Positions 1-10,738 of a DNA stretch of 64,000 nt are shown in pieces. Under the pieces are notes generated by a model. The model was not told where the DNA came from. It was given only the letters and a program-made list of their open reading frames with translations, and made no database searches. Both the position numbers and the translations under genes were made by a program. Source of the stretch: Lineus longissimus (Eukaryota > Nemertea > Pilidiophora > Heteronemertea > Lineidae); assembly GCF_910592395.1 (NCBI RefSeq), contig NC_088326.1, forward strand, positions 2,423,001 through 2,487,000. Direction: 5' to 3'. Each line of letters opens with the position of its first letter. Within the stretch, counting starts at the first letter, position 1.

Positions 1-68
1 CTCAGTTTAAGTCCGAGTGGGAATGTGTGTCAGGAGAGTGCACAACCACTGTAATGATACATGTACGT

Positions 69-250
69 ACAGTAGAATCTCTCCAACAGGACACCTCTCT
101 GTTAAGGACACCCTTTCTATCAAGGAGACCGGTTTTGTTCCCAAACCTGTCATTTTCATTCAACTTGACCTCTTTAATCAGGACGTCTCCCTATCAATGA
201 CACCAATAGTCAGTCCCAAGGATTTCCTAAGGAGGTTTTACTATACTTGA
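69..250. repeat. Inverted-repeat element, family C (tagagagg type)
   Basis: Degenerate copy with termini AGTAGAATCTCTCC and AGGAGGTTTTACTATA, and internal words of the type GGACACCTCTCT. Better copies lie at 37322-37502, 37866-38018, 39328-39512 and 60671-60826. Confidence 0.7.
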
Positions 251-1412
251 CGACACTGCCTGTGTATATTTGTAAATTCTGAACAAATCTTCATGTTGTA
301 TATAGCGAAAGATGTACTTAAGTGATTATATGTGTAATATATAGAAAATGTACATGTATTGATGTGATCAGATTCTATTGTTGCCAACCTCTTTAAGGGA
401 TGGAAGGACTCTGGTTAGTCCAATTGTGAAAAACTGGAACAATCTTGAAAACCAAATAGGCTGTAAGCCATCAGACTAAATTACGTCACTGGATGTTCCA
501 TGAATGTCTCATATTTCAGAGAGTCTTAATTGTGATGATAATCGAATACACTATGTTTGTTTGGTGCATCAGTCAAAAATGTCAGTCTCTTTGTAAAGTC
601 TTTGGAAAGATGCAGCCAAACTTTGGACCTTTATCATGTTTTTGGTTCCAGTTTTGAATATTGCTTATGACAAAGAAAGACTAGAAAATAAATGTCAATA
701 TGAAAGTTGTTGTCCTTGTCACATTCAGTGAGGCCAAGGACATAGGCACATTCAGTATTCAAGTGAGCAGTCCAAGCAGTATTACATGGTATAATGTTCA
801 AAACTGCCCCTCCACAATTCTTGCCTGATCCATTCCCTTGTGAGCATGTTGTGTTGTTACCATTGTCTCCATGCATTGCAAGTTCCCTGTACAACCAAGG
901 GAAACATCCAATAAGCCATACAAAGGTTCATTTTGTGTGGTGCATCACAAGGTCACATGCAAATATGGAGGGAGGAAAAAAGACGCACAGGTGAACAGTC
1001 AATGGATATACAGCCCTTACTGGTCCCTCCCCCAATGGTTCCTTTCTCCTTTGGTGTTCTGTGCCAAGGCCCATCAAAAGCCACAGACCAAGTGGAATGT
1101 GATCGAGACGAAGTCTGATGTGAAGACACCGGTCCTCAATCTGGCACAACCTTGGAGTTACTTGTCCCAATTGCCAATTCCCTTGAGGAGCTTGGACTGG
1201 GTTGGTCTTTTCTGAGAAGAAATTGAAGTTCAAGACCACAATAGATCATCAAGTTGAAGAAACTGGTTGTGGGTAACAGTAGACACTCCAGGCTGCTCTG
1301 TTTTGGCAGTTGCACCAGTAAGAGGCATCCTCTTGCAAACAGGGCCTACAACATGACTCCTCCTTATGCATGTTTGTTTCTCCATGAGGGAGTAAGTATG
1401 TATTGAGTGAAA
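251..1412. other. Intergenic, nothing recognised
   Basis: No gene, RNA or repeat structure recognised. Short open frames here look random on both strands. Confidence 0.5.
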
Positions 1413-1601
1413 TGTGACCCGTCACAGCAAAACCAGGGCTTGTCGCACAGAAGATGAGCCTAAATGTCACCAGGAGATAATAGAAAAACATTGATGTGCT
1501 CATATTTCACAAAAGGCAGACAATAGATAAATGAATAAACAGTTCGTATCAACCTGCCAAGCTCAGAGTGACAAGCGCCTGGTTTGCTGTGACGGGTCAC
1601 A
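1413..1601. repeat. Inverted-repeat element, family B (189 bp)
   Basis: Begins TGTGACCCGTCACAGC and ends with its inverse GCTGTGACGGGTCACA. The interior is a degenerate inverted repeat. A second full copy is at 54714-54903 and partial copies lie near 23229-23320 and 51930-52025. Confidence 0.85.
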
Positions 1602-1721
1602 AATGCCCGATATTGTCAGGGTGTAGTTAAGGGCACAGATGCACACCACATACCATTCACACAAGATGTCAAGCGCACCATCAAAAACAGACAACATAAG
1701 TCATTGTTAATGAAACAAAAC

Positions 1722-1727
1722 TTTATT
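1722..1727 (-). terminator. Probable polyadenylation signal of the ZNF800-like gene
   Basis: Minus-strand AATAAA (TTTATT on the plus strand). It is the first clear match downstream of the stop at 3493 and implies a 3' UTR of about 1.77 kb. No transcript evidence is available, so an internal variant signal could be used instead. Confidence 0.45.
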
Positions 1728-3492
1728 GACAATTAGAAAGAACACATATGGTGTCATTAACGGACGACCATCAAACAAAACCTCATATTTACACGACAGA
1801 AATATCTAATGGCTACATTATACAATGTACAAAGTCAAATGCAATATTGTTAAGGTATTTCTACCAATGCCTATTTGAATTGGAAACACGTCTGCACAGC
1901 AATTTTAGAGGCCAAGTGCCTCTGTGGTTTGTGACGTAATCATATACAATGAAATGACTTGGATAATATATTTTTTCTCATACTCAGAGTAGAGTAACTC
2001 TGTTCTATACATGTACACTCAGTGCAGAGTACATCTGCTCTATACATGTACACTCAGTGCAGAGTAACTCTGGTCTATACATGTACACTCAGTGCAGAGT
2101 ACATCTGCTCTATACATGTACACTCAGTGCAGAGTAACTCTGGTCTATACATGTACACTCAGTGCAGAGTACATCTGCTCTATACATGTACACAAATGCA
2201 AGTACAAGAACAAAAAATTCAAAAGGACTAAGGACTGTGCCTTTCAGTGAAACAGCAACCATACAGGTTTACCTCAGTTTTCTTATTGTGCTCCAAAGGT
2301 TGTTCAATTTTTATGATACACTCAATAGTATGTCACAATACAATTACAAACATATGTATTCAATGAAGAGAATTTAACCAGAGTATTACAATACCGGTAT
2401 GTCTTGAGACCATTCATAGCAGGTATGAACAATAGCAAGGTTTTTCAATACTCGAACGCACACAATAAGATCATCCATGCATTAGCACTGGTGTCAACAT
2501 GCTCCAAAAATGTACTGAAATATACTGAGTACTTATACTTACTATTTCCTAACTTATCACAAATTTTACATCTTGAGCCATTTAAGTACACGATGAAAGT
2601 CATTCAAATAGATATGAATAAGAATAAGAATCAGACATCCAGTAATCAACTATGCCTGATACAAGGTTTTTGATATAAAATCTTCACCCATGTCATGCAG
2701 GTCAAGCTGACCTAGATATTTACTGATGACTTCATTATTTCAAGAAATTGACAAAAAAGAACAAATTTTACACTGATCGCAATGTATAAAGCTAACTGCT
2801 CCAGACAATTTTTACTCCTTGTGTAAAGTAGGAGAGTTCAGGCACAGTTACACAACTTGCCACCTCAGCAAAAAGTCAAGGAATCCTGGAATTTTGCAAG
2901 ACTGTTGGCAAGGAACGTCGAACTCAACAACAATAGTCAGTGTCACGCCCCCTTGTGGAGGCTTATACAATCAGGACAACACGAGACAATGGGTCAACAT
3001 CTATGAATGATGCTCAATTCTCAAAACAATAACAAATTCTCAATTTTCCAAGAAACAGCAAATTTTCCAAACAAAATTTTCAAAGAAAGAGAAAGATGCG
3101 ACAACAACAATTGTGTTTGATCGATTCAGCTCATTATTCATGATGAAAAATAATAAAACAATGGAACAAGTTTTGTATCATTGCAAAAATATGGCTCTGT
3201 CCACCAGTTAGTTTACACCAACACTTTACTTTCAAATAATAAAACAATGAAAGTTTCTCATCTAACCTAAAGCAATCTAAAAAGCTATTCACATCGTTGC
3301 AATTGCATTTAGCAAGCCATATGAACCATTTTTCTCGCAATGCAAGCAATGACACAGGTTTTCGCAGGTTTTCTGTTACAACGCAACATCGCATGCACTA
3401 ATGCAGGGGCACGGCGCTGTTTTAAATGTGTCAGGCTGACACATTCAAAACAGTCAGGGAAGACACTTTTGCCTGGTGACAGCATCATTTTC
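1728..3492 (-). other. Probable 3' UTR of the ZNF800-like gene
   Basis: Stretch between the ZNF800 stop codon and the first good AATAAA. No protein-like frame was recognised on either strand. It contains the 35-bp minisatellite at 1983-2192. Confidence 0.4.
1983..2192. repeat. Minisatellite, 35-bp unit in 70-bp dimers
   Basis: About six units of 35 bp that alternate between a GAGTAACTCTGGTCT form and a GAGTACATCTGCTCT form, each followed by ATACATGTACACTCAGTGCA. The alternation makes a 70-bp dimeric repeat. It lies in the probable 3' UTR of the ZNF800-like gene. Confidence 0.9.
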
Positions 3493-6165
3493 TCATCCAA
3501 AGATTTCTTCGATCAGTTTCTCTGTGCTATGGTCCTTCTCTTTCTTAATTTGTTCGGCTGTCTTATTGTCCCTGGGTGGAGTTTTATTCCCAGCATTCTT
3601 AATCGTCGTGTACCCGTCTTTACCTTTCTTTCCGGAATTCTCATCAGCACTGCCCTCAGCGCCGTCTTTTTTCTCATAAGTACCATGCCGGGTCGTCAAA
3701 GACCCGAAACCATCGACACGTTTGTAAGGTTTCGTGTCGAACAGCCGTGGTGAGTTTCGCGTTGAAATGTTATAGTTCTTACTGTTCGGATCAACAATGT
3801 TTGTTGAGTCAATACCGGCACTGTTTGTGCTACCAACACTACTGCTACGCGTCCGGCTACCCGACCGACTCCCGGTCGGACTTGGCGGTTCGTCTTTAAC
3901 CATTACCACTTTAGTCTCCGCTTCGTCACCAGATTTAGTGGCACCGGCGAATAAGCGCTTTGCGACGTGCAGATTGAAAGCCGGAGAAACCCCAGGGGAG
4001 GTTGGTGCCTCGCTACTCGAGGCGCCACTGGTCACAGGGCTCTTCTGCTTGATCGTCTTCAAGACACCAGCGGAATTTCTCGTCCCGCTGAATTTCGCAT
4101 TCTCGGCAGACAATCCGCGGCAGCTCGCATCAGATTTCGTATCATCTGAATCTTTGTCAATGTTCATAACGAATTTATGCGCATCATTTTTCTTGTGCGA
4201 GTTCCGCACATGTTTCATGCACTCACCCTGGTTGAAGCTCTTGTATAGGCAGAACTTACACTTATAGCGCACGATTCCAAGATGGCGGATGACGTGACGA
4301 CTGAGGAGAATCAAAGCGGTGAATTGCTTCTTACACTGGAGACATTTTATATTGTCTCTGTCCATGAGCGAGTTCACCTTACGCAGCTGCTTGGGAGAGA
4401 GAACACTTGCAAGAGCTTCACGTTTCGCTGCAGCCGCATCTTTCGCCGCTTTATCAGATTTGTCGGACTTCTCGGCTTTCTCGGGTGTCCTATCAGAACT
4501 CTTCTCATCCTTCTCAACCTTGACCTGCGCCTTATTCGTATCGAGAATTTTAACCTTCGCCTTCACAGCGGCACTTGTGCCTTTCTTAAAGCAGCGCCCT
4601 CTGTTGATATGCTTATTCAACGATCCTTTAATGTCGTACAATGCTCCGCAATTGTAACACTTGTAGACTTTCTTTCCACTTGCAGTCGTCGTCAAACCGG
4701 TATCATGACTTAATGTCCGTTTTCGTTTACGTATCTCATCTCTTCCGTCCTTCGAGCCTCCTTTGCCGTCAGCTGATTTCACGTCCTTTCCATCTAATTT
4801 AATGGGCGAAACCTTCACCTTCAAAATCTTCCCGGGCACCGCACTAAACGTCGTCGGCGTCTTCACCTCTCCAGGTTTGCGATACACGGTCTGTGGTTTT
4901 GGCGAATCCTCATTGGAAAGTGTTTCATCATCATCATCATCATCATCATTGCTTGCGCTACCACTTACACTGCCAGTATCGCTATCCATCGTCGTGGACA
5001 ACTTCGCAGCAGATTTCTTCTCAGCTGCTCTCTTTATTGTCGCGACAGCGCGTACTTTAGACTTTGTGGCCATCCCCAATGCCATCGTCCTCTTCTTCTG
5101 GGTAGCCAGCTCGTAATTCTTTGGACGACCGTTTTCGTCCAACTCATCGACAGGAACAAGGAACGAACTCTCTTTGACCTCGTCAGAAATCCTGGTCCAC
5201 TGCTCATACGATTTATTGTGTCGCCGTTCAACATGACGCCGCGTGCCCCAAACCTGTGAAAATAGCGCTTTACAGAACGGGCATGGGTAAAATCGTCGCT
5301 TCTCTTGGTGGATGGTTTCCACGTGAAATCGCAATGTTTTCAAACACGAATACTTCTGCGAGCAGATGTTGCAGGAAACTGACTTGACGTTGACGTGTTT
5401 CTTCCATTCGTAGCAAGACGACCGTCTGCCCGGCGTTTTCTTGACCACGTCTTCCGACTCAGTGTCGGTGGCTTTGCGGTTACGCAGCGAGAACTTAACA
5501 TGGCTGTGGGTCGCTGCCTGTGGCACAACCTTGACAATCTTATTCTTACTACCCTCCCCTTCTAGTTCAGCTTCACGCTTACGCTTTTTGTTTTTAGCAA
5601 TATTTTTCAGTTCTGCATCTGATGGTGCCTTGCCTTGATAGGTCTCAACTGACTGGAACATAGCGTTCGAATTCCCAGGTATCGTATCCAACTCAACGAC
5701 AGTCGTTGCCTTATCTTCGGCTAAACTTTGTTCTTTCAATAACGCATCCGTCAAAACTTTATAACCCATCGACGCTCCTTCGAACGATCCATCTAAAACA
5801 CTCTCATATACAGGGCGCATCACTTTCGATTCTTGATCTTTTTCCCCATCCTCGTCCGGATCAGTCGGCTCCAATACAACGGTCTCATCCTCGGTGATAT
5901 GCGACGGCACGGGAGGCATGTAACCCGCAAACTTCGTCTTGCAATAAACACGCTTATGGGAGACTAAATTAGGCAGCGATCGGAACAAACTCTGGCAGAC
6001 CTTGCATTCAAGGATGACGTCGCATTCTTCAGATATGATCCGTTTGATTTCCGGCGTCCCTATCGACATAACATTGACGTAATCGTCCAGGCTCCGCACA
6101 CTCGTGAAGATGGGATCTCGAATGATTGAGTAGTCAACCTCGGTGTCAGCGGGTTCGACCTCCAT
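3493..6165 (-). CDS. ZNF800: ZNF800-like C2H2 zinc-finger protein (single coding exon)
   Basis: Predicted nuclear zinc-finger protein of 890 residues. C2H2-type fingers are visible at about residues 54-75 (ECKVC...H...C form), 265-288, 297-320, 503-526, 608-628 and 636-658. They are separated by long charged, Lys/Ser-rich disordered stretches and an Asp run near 405-412 encoded by a TCA/TGA repeat. The N-terminal finger with CKVCQSLFR and NLVSHK closely resembles vertebrate ZNF800, a transcription repressor reported to restrain enteroendocrine differentiation; that role here is inference. The open frame continues upstream to 6237, but I start at 6165 because a textbook acceptor (pyrimidine tract then CAG) sits directly before this ATG on the minus strand, so the upstream residues are intron. 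It lies divergently from the KLHDC9-like gene. Plus-strand open frames over this stretch are antisense shadows. Confidence 0.93.
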   Translation of the reverse strand: MEVEPADTEVDYSIIRDPIFTSVRSLDDYVNVMSIGTPEIKRIISEECDVILECKVCQSLFRSLPNLVSHKRVYCKTKFAGYMPPVPSHITEDETVVLEPTDPDEDGEKDQESKVMRPVYESVLDGSFEGASMGYKVLTDALLKEQSLAEDKATTVVELDTIPGNSNAMFQSVETYQGKAPSDAELKNIAKNKKRKREAELEGEGSKNKIVKVVPQAATHSHVKFSLRNRKATDTESEDVVKKTPGRRSSCYEWKKHVNVKSVSCNICSQKYSCLKTLRFHVETIHQEKRRFYPCPFCKALFSQVWGTRRHVERRHNKSYEQWTRISDEVKESSFLVPVDELDENGRPKNYELATQKKRTMALGMATKSKVRAVATIKRAAEKKSAAKLSTTMDSDTGSVSGSASNDDDDDDDETLSNEDSPKPQTVYRKPGEVKTPTTFSAVPGKILKVKVSPIKLDGKDVKSADGKGGSKDGRDEIRKRKRTLSHDTGLTTTASGKKVYKCYNCGALYDIKGSLNKHINRGRCFKKGTSAAVKAKVKILDTNKAQVKVEKDEKSSDRTPEKAEKSDKSDKAAKDAAAAKREALASVLSPKQLRKVNSLMDRDNIKCLQCKKQFTALILLSRHVIRHLGIVRYKCKFCLYKSFNQGECMKHVRNSHKKNDAHKFVMNIDKDSDDTKSDASCRGLSAENAKFSGTRNSAGVLKTIKQKSPVTSGASSSEAPTSPGVSPAFNLHVAKRLFAGATKSGDEAETKVVMVKDEPPSPTGSRSGSRTRSSSVGSTNSAGIDSTNIVDPNSKNYNISTRNSPRLFDTKPYKRVDGFGSLTTRHGTYEKKDGAEGSADENSGKKGKDGYTTIKNAGNKTPPRDNKTAEQIKKEKDHSTEKLIEEIFG

Positions 6166-7379
6166 CTGGAAGATACAAGAAAATAAACAGGTAAGTAACC
6201 ACGGTAACTGGTAAATAATGAGCACCCCAAAAAACATGTCTGTGTTTGGGAGACATCAAATCTTCGCATCAGCAGGCCTTTCTGAAAAGTAAAACAAAAG
6301 ATCAGAGCATACCACCTATGGGAATATTTTCAGGCACAGAGGCGATTGACAAGTTTGCACAAGGGAGCTCAGTCTCCATGAGAGATCAGCCCCCCCCCAC
6401 CGAAATTTATACAAGTTGTGACCAGACAATTCGTCTCATTTGAAACAATTTCTAAGTCACAATCAAAAATGAATGTGACACCATGTTGATGTATCATCTC
6501 AAAATTGCTTGATTTTTTCTTTTTGAGGTAAGGGGGTCAGCTTGGCCAACACCAAAAATATCAGACAACATATTCCTAAATAAAGACACTTTATCCCCGG
6601 GACAATTTGTCACAATCACAAGCAAGTCAACACAAACTCCATGACCCTTTTGCAATTACATTAAATGCAAATTCTTTTTACCAGATGTGATGTCTATTTA
6701 GTTTTTTCTTTTCTTTTTTGGTCAAGATCACACATGCTATCAAACACATGCATTCCTGCACCAAACACTGTCTAGTGTGGGTCCTCAAGCAAAGCACTTC
6801 TATGTGACAATGCTTGTCTCTTAATTAAAATGTTAGGCCTATAAGCGATGCTTTAAGCTATAATTCATAACAAAAGACACTGACACTAAATCAATACTGG
6901 TATACCATCTCAAACAACATAATCTCTAATAGTAATACACCAACAGACTTTGAGATAAGCCAGGGTATAGGCCTACAATTATGAATTACGTTTTGGGTAC
7001 GGTGGATGTGGTATGTTCTTCAAATTAATCTTAAGTTCTCACATAAACTTTTTTTTCAATTTAATTGTTTCAAAATCTAGACTCTTATTGAACTAAAACA
7101 GAAAAACAACAATTAAAGTCTTATTTCATTGAAAAAAATCATTTTCACAAAATCAGGATAACCAGCTCGCCGAGTGAAAAGGACAGTGAGAGTGAATCAC
7201 AAATGATGCACAAAGGACATGACAGTTTTACTACATTTCGCCTGCATCCCATACGCTCTACAGACACCATGGATTATAGGTTATTTCCCCTATATTGAGT
7301 CACTATTTGATTAGCAATGTCTATAATGACTAGATAGTCAGCCGATAAGGTGTTTTACTGACTGAATTAGGTCTCTGAA
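6166..7379. other. Probable 5' intron of the ZNF800-like gene
   Basis: AT-rich, non-coding on both strands. Begins (minus strand) with the acceptor abutting the ZNF800 start codon. No repeat family recognised. Confidence 0.5.
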
Positions 7380-7480
7380 GTGGGGACAAACTCGAGCAAA
7401 ATCTCTCCCGCAACCGCGCGAGACGGAGAAAGATGGCGACCCATCAATGACGTATGGGGACCATGTCGGCGCCGCCTATT
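7380..7480. promoter_or_regulatory. Putative divergent promoter for ZNF800-like and KLHDC9-like genes
   Basis: Short CpG-containing patch in otherwise AT-rich DNA, between two head-to-head genes. It holds AAGATGGCGAC at 7430-7440, a YY1-type motif often found just downstream of start sites, a CRE-like TGACGTAT at 7448-7455 and GGCGCCGCC at 7469-7477. The coding exons on both sides begin just behind splice acceptors, so both transcripts need untranslated first exons somewhere in 6.2-8.4 kb. The exact start sites are not visible. Confidence 0.4.
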
Positions 7481-8453
7481 TCGACACCACATTTTGAACC
7501 AAATTTACTAGAATATCACACAAAATCATGACTAAGAGTTTACGTGTTCTTGATCATAATGTTCCAATGTAAACCATGGCGTTGAAATTTTAAAAAAATA
7601 TTGAATCAGGAGAGAGTAATTGATGAAAATGTGAACCCAATTTACGCCGAAAATGTTTGCACCGCACGTCACAACCAAGGACAGGATGCGAAAGACGACC
7701 CGGTTGTGACACCTATTTTGCCGCCCGTGAGCCATCCCACGCCAAAATTCTAACACCAAAATGTGCAGGAGTCATTCGTACATTAGATGGTATAACTGAA
7801 TCGGGAAATTTGTACTTACTTTTGCTGCAGAATGGCTTATTTTGCGGGCAAAATTTCGGCGGAGAAAACCATTCGGATTCGATGACGAAAGGAATTATGG
7901 TTAGACAAAGACAACAATAAAGGGGGCGCCACTGTACGGTGTGTAATATTGTGAATTTTGCCTCAAAAATATTGTCTATTTTCATTAAATTCTGGCTGCT
8001 GCAAAGTCGACATGGTTTCCAGCTTGTCACATCCTCAGTTTGAAATATTGAAGTAAACAATGAAGTGTTTTTATAACCAGTGAATGCGTAGATTATCTGT
8101 GAATAGGGAAGAATTCGCTAAAGCCAGACCTGTCAAAAGGTTTTCAATGTACCAATGTACTGTACAAATATCTATACACGTAGATGGTAGCACATAGATA
8201 CATTGTTTCAACTTGGACAGCTAGGCCTCCAGTCTGTGGTCCTGCTGGAATCTGATGTTATGAATTTGTTTACTTGGTTGTGTGCTTAATCATGAGTGGT
8301 GACATTAGCTAGAGAAGCTCCTCCATCCTCCGTGAAAAAGGTCTGGCATGGAGGCCTATCGATAACATGTCAGTTGGTACCCCATATTGTGTATGAAGAA
8401 GTTGCAAAGTAATCAGCATGAAGCAAAAAGTAAATCTCTATTCTTTTCATTTC
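7481..8453. other. Upstream region or 5' intron of the KLHDC9-like gene
   Basis: No protein-like frame. An untranslated first exon is expected within or just left of this stretch but cannot be placed. Confidence 0.4.
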
Positions 8454-8468
8454 AGTGGCTATGCCTAA

Positions 8469-9846
8469 ATGGCGAAGTCAAAAGATCTTTCAACAATCGT
8501 CCCAGTGTCCTGGGAGTTTGTGAGCTCGTCTGGTCCTAGCCTAGCACACCATACTGGAGGCTTTGTACGTGGATCATGGTATATCCATGGAGGAATCACT
8601 GTTAGAGGGAGCACATCTCCATCTGATCAGTTTTACAAGTATGTAATTGGGAGTAGGCTCACAACCTGATTACCTTTTGCCAGTCTCAATAGTGTTTAGA
8701 CGACTGGCAAATGCTGATCTATGTATAGAGGTATCTTGATTACGCCTCCCGTTTGATAAAAATAAACAAGTTGGTGGCAAAATCGAGTATACTTTGAAAG
8801 CGAGATTTGGAAGTCCTGGTAAAGAGAGGTTGTACTGTCTTCTGGAGACAGCTGGAGGAATAAGTAGTTGTCATGTATTTTGAGTCAAACTTCACTATCT
8901 GTCTTTGGTCCTAATAATCACACTGAATAATCACACCTAATAAACACACTGAATAATCACACCTATTAATCACACTGAAGTAGAAATATGAAATTGGCAA
9001 TTCTTTTTTATTTTCAGATTTGACCCAAGCGAAGCATCGTGGGTAGAAGTCACAACCCATGGCTCGCCCGCTCTTAGTCACCACTCGTCCGTCGTCCTGG
9101 GAGATAGATACTTGATTCTGATTGGAGGATGGGATGGCAAAGCAAGAACGAGCGATGTTCACATGTACGACGTCGAAAAAGACAAGTGGCAAGGAGTGGC
9201 GACAAGTGGCTTCCCTGTTGGGGCTGGGTTGAGTTCCTTCACGGCAACGTTATTAGCAAAGGACGAAATTTTAATCATAGGACGCGAGGGTAGTTTAAGA
9301 ATCCAGCGCAGATCTGGAAATGCCTTCTCGCTGAAGCTTGACTTGGGGAAAGGCATCGGTAGTTATCGCGAATATCCAATGGGTGTTGCGTCTCGCTCGG
9401 GACATACAGCAACTATGATTGGAAAACGTGTGATTGTTTTCGGTGGGCGTGATGATAAACTTATTGAGCAGCACCCAGGGTACTCTCCTGTACCTGATCA
9501 TCGAACAGCTAATGTTCTCAATTCTGTTGATGCGAAAATTGAAGCCTTGAAACTAAAATCTGTGACAAAATTGCCCTGTGGACGAAAGCACCACATTGGT
9601 GTTGAAGGACATGGCCTCATTTTCATTCATGGTGGAGATACTTTTGACGGCAAGAGTCGATTCCCTGTCGGTGAAGCATACCTGCTGAAATTGAAGCCCG
9701 TTTTGTCTGTTTATAAATTAGGTGTGACGGAGGTTGGTAGAGCTGGACATATCTGTATGACGGATGGAGAGGATGTGTTCATACACGGAGGTGTTGGAGA
9801 GAGGAATGCTGTGTTTGGAGACTTGTACAAATTGAAAGTGTCTTGA
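8469..9846 (+). CDS. KLHDC9: KLHDC9-like kelch-repeat protein (two coding exons)
   Basis: Coding exons 8469-8638 and 9018-9846 join across a GT-AG intron (codon AA|A) to give 332 residues, close to the roughly 350 of vertebrate KLHDC9. It is a kelch beta-propeller protein: double-glycine blade motifs fall near residues 41-42, 93-94 (GGWDG), 199-200 (FGGRDD), 262-263 (IHGGD) and 314-315 (IHGGVG). The human protein is also called KARCA1, reported to bind cyclin A1; its biochemical role is otherwise unknown. The first coding exon follows an acceptor at about 8454, so an untranslated exon lies upstream. An out-of-frame ATG at 8461 opens a 20-codon frame overlapping this start. The intron carries a small AT-rich repeat at 8913-8975. 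Confidence 0.9.
8913..8975. repeat. Small AT-rich tandem repeat in the KLHDC9-like intron
   Basis: Four imperfect units of about 17 bp built on AATAATCACACTGA / AATAATCACACCTA. Confidence 0.8.
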
Positions 9847-10738
9847 CCCCTTACCTATCCATTAATCCGGAAGTGCAACTTTTTTAAAGCTAGTCTTCCT
9901 GCCAGGTTTCACCATGAGACCAAACAATCCATTTGTACCTGTTTCTTGATGAGATACAGTGTTTTTACAATTTTTCATTTTGTATCAGTTTTAATACCTG
10001 TTTTTATTAGTTGCTGGATGAGATACAGTTTTTCTCAATGTTAGTCTACCATCCAAGCCATACTTGTACAGATCGACCTCCTGTTCAGATATCTTTTAGA
10101 GGGAAAATACACAGTTTTATTTTTTCACTCGTTTCATCCGTTTTCTTTCTTGGTAGACACCTCTTCTTGTGTCCCGTCCCTGCACAATCTTTGGACAGAT
10201 GGAGGTATACATAAAGTGTTAAATTTCTACCTTTGCCCGTCGTCTGATTAGTTGTGACTACTGTAAACGTGTATGACATTTTACCATGAATGGAATGGGT
10301 AGCTCAGTCATGAGGACAGGATAGGTAATGCTGGTTGTGACAATGTCCTGGGCCGGTTGTGACAGCGTCCTTCATACACGGCGGAATGGAATAATGTTGG
10401 TTGTGGCAATATCCTAATAATGGATTTGAGTTGTTTGAGAATCAGATCGATGGGCCAGCTAGGCTGCTCGCTGAATTCCATCAATCCCTGGTCCTTTAAC
10501 TTCTTCGAACTGCCCCCCCCCCTCCCCCTATACGACCCTTACAATGAGAGATTGGTGATACATCAACATCAGGCCCGATTCAGGTCTCTCTATCCCTTCT
10601 GCATCCCCTGCTCAAATCAGTTTGAACGCCGCATTGATGGAGACGAGATCGTAGACACGGTAAAAGGGTGCCTTGTCAGGATGCTCCTCTGCGGCGTGCA
10701 TGGAGTCACATCACAGACGACAACGGAGGTCACCAACT
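9847..10738. other. 3' UTR of KLHDC9-like gene and intergenic DNA
   Basis: No further gene seen. A minor duplication of GATGAGATACAGT occurs near 9950 and 10018, and GGTTGTGACA-type words recur at 10331-10405. Confidence 0.4.

Noticed and set aside
1983-2192. Pumilio-binding sites in the 35-bp repeat of the ZNF800 3' UTR
   Set aside because: The minus-strand units give TGTACATG and TGTATAG, which do not match the TGTANATA consensus.
2022-2231. Repetitive plus-strand peptide frame with CTQCR / YTCTLS-type repeats
   Set aside because: The 35-bp unit is open by chance. The region lies in a probable 3' UTR on the other strand.
4280-4290. YY1-type motif AAGATGGCGGA
   Set aside because: Lies inside the ZNF800 coding sequence and is explained by codons; no promoter context.
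4282-5638. Plus-strand open frames of 65-143 codons over this stretch
   Set aside because: They are antisense to the ZNF800-like CDS, whose zinc-finger frame is clearly the real one.
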